Shown: positions 36,261-45,672, numbered from the stretch's first letter. The stretch: DNA of 64,000 nt from Myxococcus sp. RHSTA-1-4 (GCF_020037125.1 NZ_JAIQDG010000001.1:434001-498000); one strand, 5' to 3'. Program-made: numbers and translations. Notes: generated from the letters alone by a model not told the origin.

Positions 36261-37181
36261 GTGAAGCGCGTTCTCCAGCCATTCGACATCACCCTGCGCC
36301 ATGGCCGGCGCTACCAGCGCATGCGCAGGCTGTTCCTCGGCTTCTCGGTGCTGCTGTCGGTGGGCCTGCCGCTGTGGCACCTGCGGGCCCTCGAGGTCGA
36401 GGGCGCCGGGCTGGCGGCCGACTCACGCTGGAGCGCCGTCGCGCGAATCTTTCCCACCACGCCGCCCCCATTCCTCGGCGCGCCGACCTCGGTGTGGGTG
36501 TGGCTGTTCGACCTGGTCGACCCGCTGGAGTCGCTGGCGACGGCGCTCTTCATGGGGGTGAGCTGGAACCTGGTGTGGACTGTCCTCCCCGGAGTGTTGC
36601 TGGTGGCCTTCCTCGGGCGCTTCTTCTGCGGGTGGGCGTGCCCCTACCTCCCCGTCCTCGCGGCGGCGAACGCGGCGCGCTGGTTGCTCTCGCGCCTGGG
36701 CCTGCCGACGGCCGATGTGAAGTTGCCGAGGGTGACGTCGCGGGTGGTGCTGGTGGGCGTGCTGCTCGTGGGCAGCGTGCTGGGGGTGCAGCTGGTGCCG
36801 CTGGTGTACCCGCCGGCGGTCATCGGGCGCGAGGCGTTCCGCGCGGTGTTCTACGGCTCGCTCGGCGCGGGCGGGCTGCTGGTGGTGGGGGCGTTCCTCT
36901 TCGACACCTTCGTCTCGCGCGCGGGGTTCTGCCGCTCGCTGTGCCCCGGGGGCGCGATGTTCTCGGTGCTGGGGAGCGCGTCGCCGCTGCGCGTGGTGAA
37001 CGAGCGCTCGAAGTGCACCGACTGCACGGTGTGCGACGTCATCTGCAACCTGGGACAATCGCCGATGAACAACCGGCTCGACAGCGGCTGTGAGCGCTGC
37101 GGCAGGTGCATCGCCTCGTGCCCCACGCGGGCGCTGTCGTGGAAGCGGGTGTCGCCGCTGAAGGTGGAGGGGAAGCAATGA
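36261..37181 (+). CDS. NapH-like membrane-bound ferredoxin (quinol dehydrogenase)
   Basis: A 306-residue protein with about five membrane helices. It has the two CxxxC(P) motifs of NapH (Cys123/127 in FCGWACP and Cys224/228 in CRSLCPGG) and a C-terminal ferredoxin domain with two [4Fe-4S] sites (Cys252, 255, 258, 262 and Cys277, 280, 283, 287). NapH proteins take electrons from quinol and pass them to periplasmic ferredoxin. The start is GTG at 36261 with GAGGG close by. It heads a coupled three-gene operon; the stop overlaps the next ATG. Confidence 0.88.
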   Translation: MKRVLQPFDITLRHGRRYQRMRRLFLGFSVLLSVGLPLWHLRALEVEGAGLAADSRWSAVARIFPTTPPPFLGAPTSVWVWLFDLVDPLESLATALFMGVSWNLVWTVLPGVLLVAFLGRFFCGWACPYLPVLAAANAARWLLSRLGLPTADVKLPRVTSRVVLVGVLLVGSVLGVQLVPLVYPPAVIGREAFRAVFYGSLGAGGLLVVGAFLFDTFVSRAGFCRSLCPGGAMFSVLGSASPLRVVNERSKCTDCTVCDVICNLGQSPMNNRLDSGCERCGRCIASCPTRALSWKRVSPLKVEGKQ

Positions 37182-37738
37182 ACCGCCGGGGCCTCGTGGG
37201 CGCGCTCGCCGCGGCCGCCGCGCTGGCGGTGGTGCCGAAGAAGACACGCGCGGAGACGAAGCGGAAGCTCCGCCCGCCCGGCGCCCTGCCCCGCGGCACC
37301 TTCGAGCAGGCGTGCATCGGCTGCTTCCGCTGCGCCGAGGTGTGCCCCACCAAGGTCATCCGCTTTCCCTCGGGGCTCTCGCTCGACGTGGCCACGCCGT
37401 ACCTGGACTTCGACGACCGCGCCTGCGTGTTGTGCATGAAGTGCACACACGTCTGCCCCACCGACGCGCTGGTGCCGCTCGCGGCCGACGCCGACGTCGT
37501 CGCGCGCGAGGTGCGCCTGGGCGTGCCGAAGCTCGAGCGCTCGGCGTGCCTCCCGTGGACGGGCCGCGGCATCTGCCGGCTCTGCTACCAGGTGTGCCCC
37601 TACCCCGACCGCGCCGTGGAGGTGGTCGGCCCCCAGAAGGCGCCGCTGTTCCACCCCGAGGCCTGCGTGGGGTGCGGGCTGTGTGAAGAGGCCTGCCCGG
37701 AGACGGCGCGCGCCATCGTCATCGAGCCCCTGCCATGA
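37178..37738 (+). CDS. NapG-like periplasmic polyferredoxin
   Basis: A 186-residue ferredoxin. The twin-arginine start NRRGLVGALAAAAALAVV looks like a short Tat signal. Four cysteine sets follow: 46/49/52/56, 83/86/89/93, 124 with 133/136/140, and 163/166/169/173, enough for four [4Fe-4S] clusters. It would relay electrons between the NapH-like protein and the molybdoenzyme encoded next. It overlaps both neighbours by ATGA. The NapGH pair normally serves nitrate reductase, but the partner here is not NapA-like in detail. Confidence 0.87.
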   Translation: MNRRGLVGALAAAAALAVVPKKTRAETKRKLRPPGALPRGTFEQACIGCFRCAEVCPTKVIRFPSGLSLDVATPYLDFDDRACVLCMKCTHVCPTDALVPLAADADVVAREVRLGVPKLERSACLPWTGRGICRLCYQVCPYPDRAVEVVGPQKAPLFHPEACVGCGLCEEACPETARAIVIEPLP

Positions 37739-39870
37739 GCCGCGAACCCCTCCAGCACGTGGTGCGCCGCAAGTGGACGCGCCGGGACCTCTTCAAGGCC
37801 GCTCCGCTGGGCGCCGTGGGGCTCGGCGTGGCCGGACTGGCGCTGGTGGGAAGGCAGGAGCCCGAGCGCCAGCGCACCATCGGCACCTGCCGCTTCTGCC
37901 TCATGCGCTGCGGCATCGAGTGCGTGGTGGAAGACGGGCGCCTGGTGAAGGTCGAGGGCGCGCTCGGCTCGCGCACCCGCGGCTTCGTCTGTGAGCACGG
38001 CTTCGCGCTGCGCGAATTGGTGCACAGCCACGAGCGCGTTCGGCACCCGATGATTCGCCGGGGCGACGCCTTCCACGAGGTGAGCTGGGAAGACGCCCTC
38101 GGGCACATCGCCTCGAAGCTCGCCGAGGTGAAGGCCCGGCACGGCGCGCGCGCGCTGGCGGTGCAGACCGGGTGGCCCTTCGTGCGGCACCCCTTCGTGG
38201 GCTTCCTCCATCGCTTCGCGCGCGCCTTCGGCACCCCCAACGTGGCGACAGTCTCGAGCCTCTGCGAGGCGAGCCTGCGCATGGGGCAGGCGCTGACAGT
38301 GGGCACCAAGTACACGCCCGAGCTGCGCCGCGTGAAGACGCTGGTGGTGTGGGGCGCGAACCCGCCGGTGACGGCACCTCCCTTCGCGCACCTCGTGGCG
38401 GCGAAGGCGGAGAGAGGCACACTCATCGTCATCGACCCGGTGCGCACCACGCTGGCGAAGGAAGCGACGGTGCACCTGAGCATCCGCCCCGGCACCGACG
38501 GCGCGCTGGCGCTCGGCCTCATCCACCTCGTGTTGCGGAAGCGCCCGCCCACCGATGCACTGCGCGAGCGCACCCACGGCCTCGACGCGCTGGCGAAGCT
38601 CGCCGCCGAGTACCCGGTGGAGCGGGTGGAGCTGCTGACGGGCGTGCCCCGCGCCCAGGTCGAGCGCGTGGCGGCCCTGCTCGTCGAAGGAGGCCCGCTC
38701 GGCATCTGGCAGGGCCTCGGCGTCGAGCACCACGTGAGCGGCGTGCAGACCGTGCGCGCCATCTCGTCGCTCGAGGTGCTGTGCGGCCGCTTCGACCAGG
38801 CCGCCCCGCGCTCGCTGGTGACGCCCAACGGGCCTCGCTTCCTCGAAGAGCCACTGCCGGCGCTGTACCGCATGCGCACCCCGAAGCCGGCGCCGCCGGA
38901 ACTTCGCGAGGCCAACGTCGGCCACGCGCGCTTTCCGCTGTTCGACCGCTTCAACCGCGAGGCGCAGGGCGAGCTGCTCGCCGACGCCATCCTCCGTGAC
39001 GCGCCCTACGCGGTGCGGGCACTCATCCTGTGGGGCAGCAACGCGCTCGTCACCGCGTCGGGCACGCAGGAGCTGGAGGCCGCCGCCGAGAAGCTCGACC
39101 TCCTCGTGAGCATCGACCCCTTCTTCAGCGTCTCGGCCCAGAAGAGCGACGTGGTGCTCCCCGCGAGCACGTTCGCCGAGTCACCCGACGTGGACGCCGA
39201 TGACACGGAGGTCGCCGCGAAGGGCCTCGTGCCCGTGCAGGGCGACTCGAAGCCCGACTTCGACATCCTCACCGGGCTCGCGCAGGCCTGCGGGCTTGGC
39301 GAGTGGTTCCCGTGGAAGAGCTTCGCCGAGGCGATGAAGGCGCCGCGCGTCGAGTGGATGCGGGACGAGGCGCTGCAGCCGAAGCCGAAGGCCGGCGCGC
39401 GGACGGAGTTCGGAACGCCCACGGGGAAGGCCGAGTTCGTCAGCACCGCCCTCGAGGAGGCCGGCCTGGAGGGGCTCCCGGTCTGGGCGCCGCCGCCGAT
39501 GCAGCCCACCGAGGCCTTCCCCCTGCGCCTCGTCACCGGCCCCCGCCCCCGCGCGCGCATCAACTCGCAGTTCGCCCAGAGCCCGAGCGTGAGGGCGCGC
39601 CTGCGGGAGCCGGAGCTGCTCGTGCACCCCGAGGCCGCGAGGCGCGCAGGCGTCACGCATGGGGCCCAGGTCGATGTGGTGTCGCCCACGGGGCGCATCA
39701 CGCTGCGCGCGGTGGTGACGGAGGACGTGCACCCCGAGGCGGTGGTGATGCCCGCCGGGTGGGCCGAGGCGAACCCCAACCGGCTGGTGCCCACGGAGCA
39801 CCGAGACCCCATCAGCGGGTTCCCCGCGTTCAGGTCGGCGGTGTGCCGCATCGAGCCGAAGCGGGTGTGA
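37735..39870 (+). CDS. Tat-exported molybdopterin oxidoreductase (DMSO reductase family), substrate unknown
   Basis: A 711-residue enzyme. The Tat signal is TRRDLFKAAPLGAVGLGVAG. An N-terminal [4Fe-4S] motif uses Cys52, Cys55, Cys59 and Cys86. Cys177 in VSSLCEAS sits where the molybdenum ligand usually lies. VVWGANPPVT and LILWGSNALVTASG are the two cofactor-binding repeats, and the C-terminal domain shows the MGD-binding FPLRLVTGPRPRARINSQF in pieces. It would be a periplasmic reductase or oxidase. It lacks the features of NapA that I know, and no cytochrome, NapD-type or other chaperone gene is adjacent. Confidence 0.88.
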   Translation: MSREPLQHVVRRKWTRRDLFKAAPLGAVGLGVAGLALVGRQEPERQRTIGTCRFCLMRCGIECVVEDGRLVKVEGALGSRTRGFVCEHGFALRELVHSHERVRHPMIRRGDAFHEVSWEDALGHIASKLAEVKARHGARALAVQTGWPFVRHPFVGFLHRFARAFGTPNVATVSSLCEASLRMGQALTVGTKYTPELRRVKTLVVWGANPPVTAPPFAHLVAAKAERGTLIVIDPVRTTLAKEATVHLSIRPGTDGALALGLIHLVLRKRPPTDALRERTHGLDALAKLAAEYPVERVELLTGVPRAQVERVAALLVEGGPLGIWQGLGVEHHVSGVQTVRAISSLEVLCGRFDQAAPRSLVTPNGPRFLEEPLPALYRMRTPKPAPPELREANVGHARFPLFDRFNREAQGELLADAILRDAPYAVRALILWGSNALVTASGTQELEAAAEKLDLLVSIDPFFSVSAQKSDVVLPASTFAESPDVDADDTEVAAKGLVPVQGDSKPDFDILTGLAQACGLGEWFPWKSFAEAMKAPRVEWMRDEALQPKPKAGARTEFGTPTGKAEFVSTALEEAGLEGLPVWAPPPMQPTEAFPLRLVTGPRPRARINSQFAQSPSVRARLREPELLVHPEAARRAGVTHGAQVDVVSPTGRITLRAVVTEDVHPEAVVMPAGWAEANPNRLVPTEHRDPISGFPAFRSAVCRIEPKRV

Positions 39871-39878
39871 GGAGAAGC

Positions 39879-39893
39879 CAGGGCACTGCCCTG
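39879..39893. promoter_or_regulatory. 15-bp palindrome after the molybdoenzyme gene
   Basis: CAGGGCACTGCCCTG is a perfect 7-1-7 palindrome 9 bp after the stop and 116 bp before the astacin start. Its one-base loop rules out a normal terminator, so a protein-binding site for the astacin gene is possible. Confidence 0.3.
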
Positions 39894-40008
39894 CTCCACA
39901 CACGCTCCGGGGACGCCGTCCCCATGCTGTTGAATGTGTCCTTTCCTGCCCTCCTGCTCGCCTCGGTGAGTAGGCTCTGTCTTCGTCTCGTCGCCATGAG
40001 GGGAAGCC

Positions 40009-41241
40009 ATGAGAAGGATACCAGTCCTCGTTTCACTTGCCGCGCTGATGGTTCTGCCGTCTGCCTGTGGACCCGAAGCAGCGGCCTCTCTCGAGAAGCT
40101 GGCCGGGGGCGGCGCTCGTGGCGTCGAACTGGCCATGCCGGAAGTGCAGGGCACCCAGGTCATCATCGAGGGACCTGGTGGCACCCACACGCTGGAGGTG
40201 AAGGCCGGCCAGTATGTGTTCCAGGGAGACATCTTGCTGACCGAAGAGCAGGTGGAGGTGCTGCGGGGAGATGAGAGCAGACTCCAGAGCGCACAGGTCC
40301 GCCCCAGCTCCGCGGCACTCAGTTCCTTGAGCAAGATGTGGCCCTTCCAGACGGTCTACTACGTCATCAACGGCGCACTGCCCGACCAGGGACGTGTCAC
40401 CAGTGCGATAGCGCACTGGCAGGCCAACACGAACCTGCGCTTCGTGCCTCGCACCACACAGCCCAACTACGTGGAGTTCGTGAGGGGCAGCGGGTGCTCA
40501 TCCTTGTTCGGAATGGTGGGCGGCCGGCAGGTCATCAACCTCGCTGACAACTGCAGTACCGGCAACACGATTCACGAGATTGGCCACGCGGTGGGGCTTC
40601 TGCACGAGCAGACACGGCAGGACCGGGATAACCATGTCATCATCCACTGGAACAACATCCAGTACGGAATGTCCTCCAACTTTCAGAAATACACCCAGCA
40701 AGGAATTGACGCCTTCGACAAGGGAGCCTTCGATTTCGATTCAGTCATGATGTATGACTCATATTCGTTCTCCGCCAACGGCCTGCCCACCATCACCCGG
40801 CTCAACGGGACTACGTTCTTCGCGCAGCGCGATGCGCTGTCCGCGGGAGACCTGAGCATGATTCAGTGGGTCTACGGCGGCCCCTACGCGCGAATCGAGT
40901 CCCAGTTGCTCTATGCGTCGGACAACCCGGACTATGTCCACGAAGAACACGAGCTCTCCGTCACCTTCTGGAGCGATCGCAATCACACCATCCCGGCCAC
41001 GCTGGGGAAGGCGATAACGCTTCAGTACACAAGGGACGAGTACCGCTGGTGGCCCGGCGGAGGCGCCATGTACAAAAGCAACGTTTCCGTCTCTTTGCAG
41101 CCAGGCAGCCACAAGTATCTCCTGGCGAGCCCGCTGACGACAGTGCATTGCGAATACGACTACGGGAATATTCGCGGCGAATGCTTTAACGTCTCGCTGA
41201 ACTTGCGGGACGGGTTTGGCTACGCCACGAGTTCCTATTGA
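40009..41241 (+). CDS. Astacin-family zinc metalloprotease, exported
   Basis: A 410-residue protease. The signal ends LPSAC (Cys20, lipobox-like). A propeptide-like region (about 21-105) precedes the catalytic domain. The astacin zinc motif is HEIGHAVGLLHEQTR (His189, Glu190, His193, His199), and the Met-turn is SVMMY (245-249). The C-terminal 120 residues form an extra beta-rich domain. G+C content and codon choice are lower in the second half than in nearby core genes, which suggests a transferred gene. It likely acts on proteins outside the cell. Confidence 0.92.
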   Translation: MRRIPVLVSLAALMVLPSACGPEAAASLEKLAGGGARGVELAMPEVQGTQVIIEGPGGTHTLEVKAGQYVFQGDILLTEEQVEVLRGDESRLQSAQVRPSSAALSSLSKMWPFQTVYYVINGALPDQGRVTSAIAHWQANTNLRFVPRTTQPNYVEFVRGSGCSSLFGMVGGRQVINLADNCSTGNTIHEIGHAVGLLHEQTRQDRDNHVIIHWNNIQYGMSSNFQKYTQQGIDAFDKGAFDFDSVMMYDSYSFSANGLPTITRLNGTTFFAQRDALSAGDLSMIQWVYGGPYARIESQLLYASDNPDYVHEEHELSVTFWSDRNHTIPATLGKAITLQYTRDEYRWWPGGGAMYKSNVSVSLQPGSHKYLLASPLTTVHCEYDYGNIRGECFNVSLNLRDGFGYATSSY

Positions 41242-41263
41242 TTGATGAGCTGACTCGGGCACT

Positions 41264-41280
41264 GGAGGCTTCACGCCTCC
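41264..41280. terminator. Hairpin between convergent astacin and GT2 genes
   Basis: GGAGGC and GCCTCC pair perfectly around TTCAC, and outer CTG/CAG bases extend the stem. It lies in the 51-bp gap between the two stops. No T-tract follows, so termination strength is uncertain. Confidence 0.4.
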
Positions 41281-41292
41281 GTCCAGCGCGGG

Positions 41293-42210
41293 TCAGCGCC
41301 CCAGCACGCGCTGGCGCACGGTGGTGGCCACCGCCCATGGCGGAAAGCCCAGCACGTAGCGCCAGCGCGGCGCGGCCAGATGGAACGGCAGGCCGCGCCG
41401 GTACAGGTCCAGCGCCAGGTCCACCCTCCCCTGCGCAAGCAGCCACTGCGTCACGTGGCGCAGGCTGTAGAGGAGCATCTCCAGGCGCTCGCGCCTCCGT
41501 GCCTCACCTCCCGGGTAGCGCCCCAGCCGCTCCTGCTCCAGCTGGTACAGCGTGCCCTGGTGGCTCAGCTCCAGCGCCGTGGACGACGAGCCCCCGTGCT
41601 GGCGGTAGCCCACCGTCACCGGCGCCCGCACCCACGCGAAGCCCGGCTCCGTGCCCAGCCGGTACAGCAGGTCGTAGTCCTCACCGTTGATGCGCCGGGG
41701 AGCGAAGCCGCCCACCCGCCGCAGCGCCTCCGTGCGCACCGCCACCACACACGCCGTGCGCGGCGTCCGGTCCTCCGCGCTCGCCAGGTAGTCCGCGAAG
41801 CGCACCACCCGCGGCGGCTCCCGCGTCACCCCGGCCAGTTCCTCGGGCCGGGTGAAGGACGCCGCCGTGCCCATCACCACCGAGGGCGCGCCCTGCTCGC
41901 GCAGCACCCGCCGGTACGTGGCCAGCGTCCACGGGAACCACAGGTCGTCACTGTCGAGGAAGACGACGTACTCGCCCCGGGCCTCCTGGATGCCCAGGTT
42001 ACGCGCCGCGCCCGGACCCGCGTTGCGCTGCTGGAAGACGCGCACCCGACCGCCGTACCGCGCCAGCGTCTCCAGCGTGTCGTCGGTGGACCCATCGTCC
42101 ACGACGAGCACCTCGTAGTCCGTCTCCTCCTGCGCGAACACCGAGGCGAGCGTCTCCTCCAGCAGCCGCGCGCGGTTGTACGTGGGGATGACGACGGAGA
42201 AGAACGGCAT
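41293..42210 (-). CDS. Glycosyltransferase family 2
   Basis: A 305-residue cytoplasmic GT-A enzyme with the opening FSVVIPTYNRA, nucleotide-binding VVDDGSTDD and the DxD-type FLDSDD. The GEDYDLLYRL segment supplies the likely base. About 60 helical residues at the C-terminus end in a hydrophobic patch (LGFPPWAVATTV) that may touch the membrane. It adds one sugar of the repeat unit. It is 12 bp after the next GT2 gene and belongs to the wzx-GT2-GT2 unit. Confidence 0.9.
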   Translation of the reverse strand: MPFFSVVIPTYNRARLLEETLASVFAQEETDYEVLVVDDGSTDDTLETLARYGGRVRVFQQRNAGPGAARNLGIQEARGEYVVFLDSDDLWFPWTLATYRRVLREQGAPSVVMGTAASFTRPEELAGVTREPPRVVRFADYLASAEDRTPRTACVVAVRTEALRRVGGFAPRRINGEDYDLLYRLGTEPGFAWVRAPVTVGYRQHGGSSSTALELSHQGTLYQLEQERLGRYPGGEARRRERLEMLLYSLRHVTQWLLAQGRVDLALDLYRRGLPFHLAAPRWRYVLGFPPWAVATTVRQRVLGR

Positions 42211-42222
42211 GCGGAGGCGGCC

Positions 42223-43194
42223 TCACACCCGGGCGCGCAGGCCCATCTTGGAAATGCCCAGGTAGGTGGAGAGCTGCCGCCGGTAGTCCGACAGGCTCGT
42301 GCGCCCGCGCACCAGCGTCTGCGTCAGCACCGCCGCGTTGTAAGGCAGCGTCCCCACCAGGATGGCGCGCATCGCCAGCTCATGCAGCCGGCCGTGGTGC
42401 TTGCGGAAGTACGCCAGCCGCGTACGCCACAGCTCGATTCGCACCTTGTCCGGCCCCGTCGCGGACGGCCGGAACGAGCGGCTCGACAGGTGCGTAATCA
42501 CCGCCTCCGGGCAGAAGGCCACCTCCCAGCCCGCCTTCCACGCCCGCACGCACCAGTCCGTGTCCTCGGTGTTGCCCAGCGGGGACATCTGCTCGTCCAG
42601 CAGGCCCACCTCCGCGAGCGTCTCCTCGCGCACCACGATGCAGGCGCCCAGCACCCAGCGCACCCGGGCCTCCTCGTGCCCGTACTGCGCCGGGTCGATT
42701 TCCAGCGTCTTGAGGAAGTGCAGCGGGCGCGGCAGGAAGACGAGGTCGAAGAGCTGCCCCGCCAGCGACATGGGCCGGAAGGTGCAGTTCTGGATGGTGC
42801 CGTCCGCGTTCAGCAGCCGCGCGCCCGCCATGCCCACGCGGGGGTTCTCGTCCATGAAGCGCACCAGCGCGTCGAACGCCCCCTCGTGGACGATGGTGTC
42901 GTCGTTGAAGATGCAGATGTACCGGGCCCGCGCCGCGCGCAGCACCTGGTTGTGGTTGGCGGAGAAGCCCTTGCGCTCGGTGTTGAAGAGCCAGCGCACC
43001 TGCGGGAAGTCGCGCCGCATGGCCTCCACGCCCCTGCCGCCGGTGGCGTTGTCGACAATCCACACCTCGAAGGAGATGTCGTGCGTCGTCGCGTAGAGCG
43101 TGCGCAGGCAGTCGTGCAGCAACTCCGGGTTGCTGTGGTTGACGATGGAGATGACCAGGTCGACCTTCTTCATCGAATCGCTCGCGTCCTTCAT
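42223..43194 (-). CDS. Glycosyltransferase family 2, rhamnosyltransferase-like
   Basis: A 323-residue GT2 of the rhamnosyltransferase-like type, with VDLVISIVNHSNPELL, IVDNATGG, FNDDTIV as DxD-type motif, and GACIVVREETLAEVGLLDEQM with NTEDTDWCVRAWKAG. The ATG shares one base with the wzx stop (TGATG), showing coupling; a GTG one codon earlier is possible. It transfers one sugar to the lipid-linked unit; the donor is not established. Confidence 0.9.
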   Translation of the reverse strand: MKDASDSMKKVDLVISIVNHSNPELLHDCLRTLYATTHDISFEVWIVDNATGGRGVEAMRRDFPQVRWLFNTERKGFSANHNQVLRAARARYICIFNDDTIVHEGAFDALVRFMDENPRVGMAGARLLNADGTIQNCTFRPMSLAGQLFDLVFLPRPLHFLKTLEIDPAQYGHEEARVRWVLGACIVVREETLAEVGLLDEQMSPLGNTEDTDWCVRAWKAGWEVAFCPEAVITHLSSRSFRPSATGPDKVRIELWRTRLAYFRKHHGRLHELAMRAILVGTLPYNAAVLTQTLVRGRTSLSDYRRQLSTYLGISKMGLRARV

Positions 43195-44711
43195 CACGAA
43201 GCCGGGCTCACCGGAGCGGACCGCGCCGCCCGCCGTGCCCGGACGAATCCCAGGATGTCCTTCAGCTCGCCGAGGAGCGACAACGTCCCCGGCAGCCGCT
43301 CGCGCGCCAGCACCAGCACCGTGAACAGCGTGCCCCCCACCAGGGCCTGCATCACCGCACCACCGCGCACCAGCCCCAGCGCCGCCGCGCACGCGCCCGC
43401 CAGCAGCAGCCCCACCGTCACGAAGGGCTCCACCACCTGCGACACCAGGCCGCGCATCGCCGGGTTGAGGCGCGCCACCAGCCACGCCGTCACCCACAGC
43501 TCCGCCAGTCCCACCAGCACGCCCACCGGTCCGATGCCCGCCAGCCCGAAGCGCTGGATGGCCCATGTGCCGATGCCCCACTTCGCGGCGCCCACGCCCA
43601 CGACGACGGCCAGCCGCTCCCACGGCCGTCCGCCCGCGTTCTGCGCCGTGGCCAGCAGCCCGGTCAGCGTGGTGAGCACGCACTCCAGGCTGAACCACTG
43701 CACCAGCATCACCGCCGGCCCCCAGCGCTCGCCGAAGAACAGCGGCACCGCCACCGGCAGCGCCAGCACCACCAGCGGAATGGCCAGCAACAGCACCGCG
43801 GACAGCCGCCGCAGCGACGTGCGCAGGTACTCCGCGAAGCCGGCCGGGTCGTCCTGCAGGCGGCAGTAGGCGGGGAACGCCACGCGGTTGAGCACCACGC
43901 TGAGCATCATCGGAGTGGAGGCCAGCGCCCAGGCCCAGTTGACCAGGCCCACCGCCTCCTTCCCGAGGATGTGCCCCACCACCAGTGGCACCCAGCCGGC
44001 CACCATCGCCGCCACCAGGGGCGGAAGCTGGAACGCCAGCCCGAAGCTCAACAGCCGCTTGAGCACCTCCAGGCGGAACGCGCCATGGGGCCGCCACGGC
44101 GAGGCCCACCAGACCAGCACCAGCCCCACCGCGCCGCGCACCAGACCGCCCAGCGCCAGCGCCCACGCGCCGAAGCCCAGCGCCGCCAGGGCGATGGTGG
44201 TGATGACCTGCACCACGTTCTCAATCAGCTCCGCGCGGGCGATGACGGGGAACGCGAGCTGGCGCTCCAGCGCCATCAGCGGAATCACCCGAAGCGAGGA
44301 CAGGAACAACCCCAGGGCCAGGGCCCACACCATGGGCACCGCCCCGCTTCCCAGCGCGTAGCCCTCCGTGAGCCGGGGCGCGAGCGCGCAGACGGTGGCG
44401 ACGATGACGGCGGTGAGCGCCTGATGACACCAGAAGATGGTGAAGGTCTCGTCGCGGGTGGGCTCGTGCGGCTGGCGCACCAGCGCGGCGCTCAGGCCCA
44501 GGTCCCCCAGGAACACGCCCAGGGACGCCGCGTAGGACACGATGCCGAACAGGCCGTAGTCCGCGGGGAAGAGCAGCCGGGACAGGAACAGGGCGCTCAC
44601 CACCCGCAGCCCCTGCGAGGCCACGGTGCGGGCGGCCAGCACGAACATGCCCTTCAGGGCACGTGCCTTCACCTCGCCGGTACTGACCTCGGATGCCGCG
44701 GTTGCGTTCAT
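43194..44711 (-). CDS. wzx: Wzx-type oligosaccharide flippase
   Basis: A 505-residue protein of the MOP/PST family with 12 to 14 membrane helices. The N-terminal VKARALKGMFVLAARTVASQ and SRLLFPADYGLFGI motifs are characteristic of this flippase group. It moves undecaprenyl-linked repeat units to the periplasmic side for Wzy. It heads a minus-strand unit with two GT2 genes. Upstream lies a 262-bp gap to the divergent methyltransferase gene. It is the only flippase seen in the window. Confidence 0.9.
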   Translation of the reverse strand: MNATAASEVSTGEVKARALKGMFVLAARTVASQGLRVVSALFLSRLLFPADYGLFGIVSYAASLGVFLGDLGLSAALVRQPHEPTRDETFTIFWCHQALTAVIVATVCALAPRLTEGYALGSGAVPMVWALALGLFLSSLRVIPLMALERQLAFPVIARAELIENVVQVITTIALAALGFGAWALALGGLVRGAVGLVLVWWASPWRPHGAFRLEVLKRLLSFGLAFQLPPLVAAMVAGWVPLVVGHILGKEAVGLVNWAWALASTPMMLSVVLNRVAFPAYCRLQDDPAGFAEYLRTSLRRLSAVLLLAIPLVVLALPVAVPLFFGERWGPAVMLVQWFSLECVLTTLTGLLATAQNAGGRPWERLAVVVGVGAAKWGIGTWAIQRFGLAGIGPVGVLVGLAELWVTAWLVARLNPAMRGLVSQVVEPFVTVGLLLAGACAAALGLVRGGAVMQALVGGTLFTVLVLARERLPGTLSLLGELKDILGFVRARRAARSAPVSPAS

Positions 44712-44973
44712 GGGTACGGGCCGGCCCGCTCCGGGCGTCTCGTGGAGGGCCGGCCCGGATGGGCAGTGCCCCCGGAGCGCACGGCGCGAACAGGGGGCGA
44801 AATGCTACCGGTGGGACCCCAGGCCTACAAGCAACGAGAGCCCCCGGGTTCGAAGGATGGAGGCTCGCCCGGCACGGGGGGGACCGAGCGCGCGTCCGAA
44901 ACGGGCTTTGCCTGCACGGATGCTCGCGTGTTTGTTGCTCCATGTGGAGCGCAACGGCTACGGTCCGCCGCGA

Positions 44974-45642
44974 ATGGTTTCCAGCGGCGACATCCTCCAG
45001 TTCCTGAAGCGCGAAGTGCTCGTCGGCGAGCACGAGGTCCTCCACCGTACGCTGAAGGAGGCGCTGGTCGGCACGTGTGACAGCGTCCTCGACATCGGCT
45101 GTGGCTCGCGCTCGCCGCTGCACGGCTTCTCGCACCTGATTCCCCACACGGTGGGCATCGACGGCCACGCGACGAGCATCGAGCGCAGCCGCGCCGCGGG
45201 CATCCACCGCGAGTACCACCACATGGAGTTGATGGACGCGGGCAAGCGCTTCGGGCCGAAGAGCTTCGACGCCGTCGTGGCGCTGGACGTCATCGAGCAC
45301 TTCGAGAAGCCCGACGGCTTCCGGCTGATGGAGATGATGGAGTCCCTGGCGCGCAAGCGCGTCATCATCTTCACGCCCAACGGCTTCCTTCCCCAGGACG
45401 AGTGGGACAGCAACGTGCACCAGGTGCACCGCTCCGGCTGGGAGGTCTACGACTTCGAGCTGCGGGGCTACCACGTCACCGGCATGAGCGGGTGGAAGCC
45501 GCTGCGCGGGGACTATGCGATTCCGCGCATCCGTCCGCTCCGGCTGGGCAGCCGCCTGTCCATCCTCACCGAGCCCTTCGCCACGCGCTTCCCGCGCCAC
45601 GCCTTCCAGTTGCTCGCCATCCGCGACATGGAGGCGTCCTAG
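44974..45642 (+). CDS. Class I SAM-dependent methyltransferase
   Basis: A 222-residue methyltransferase with motif I VLDIGCGSRSPLHGF, HTVGIDGHATSIE and the acidic-helix motif FDAVVALDVIEHFEKPDG. It may methylate a sugar or be a regulator of glycan length. The ATG at 44974 (MVSSGDILQF) is chosen as the first start near the domain. GTG at 44944 and ATG at 44920 are open in the same frame and none has a clear ribosome site. It leads a plus-strand unit with two GT4 genes. Confidence 0.82.
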   Translation: MVSSGDILQFLKREVLVGEHEVLHRTLKEALVGTCDSVLDIGCGSRSPLHGFSHLIPHTVGIDGHATSIERSRAAGIHREYHHMELMDAGKRFGPKSFDAVVALDVIEHFEKPDGFRLMEMMESLARKRVIIFTPNGFLPQDEWDSNVHQVHRSGWEVYDFELRGYHVTGMSGWKPLRGDYAIPRIRPLRLGSRLSILTEPFATRFPRHAFQLLAIRDMEAS

Positions 45643-45672
45643 CTCCGGTCCGGTGGCTGGAAGCCGCGGCCC

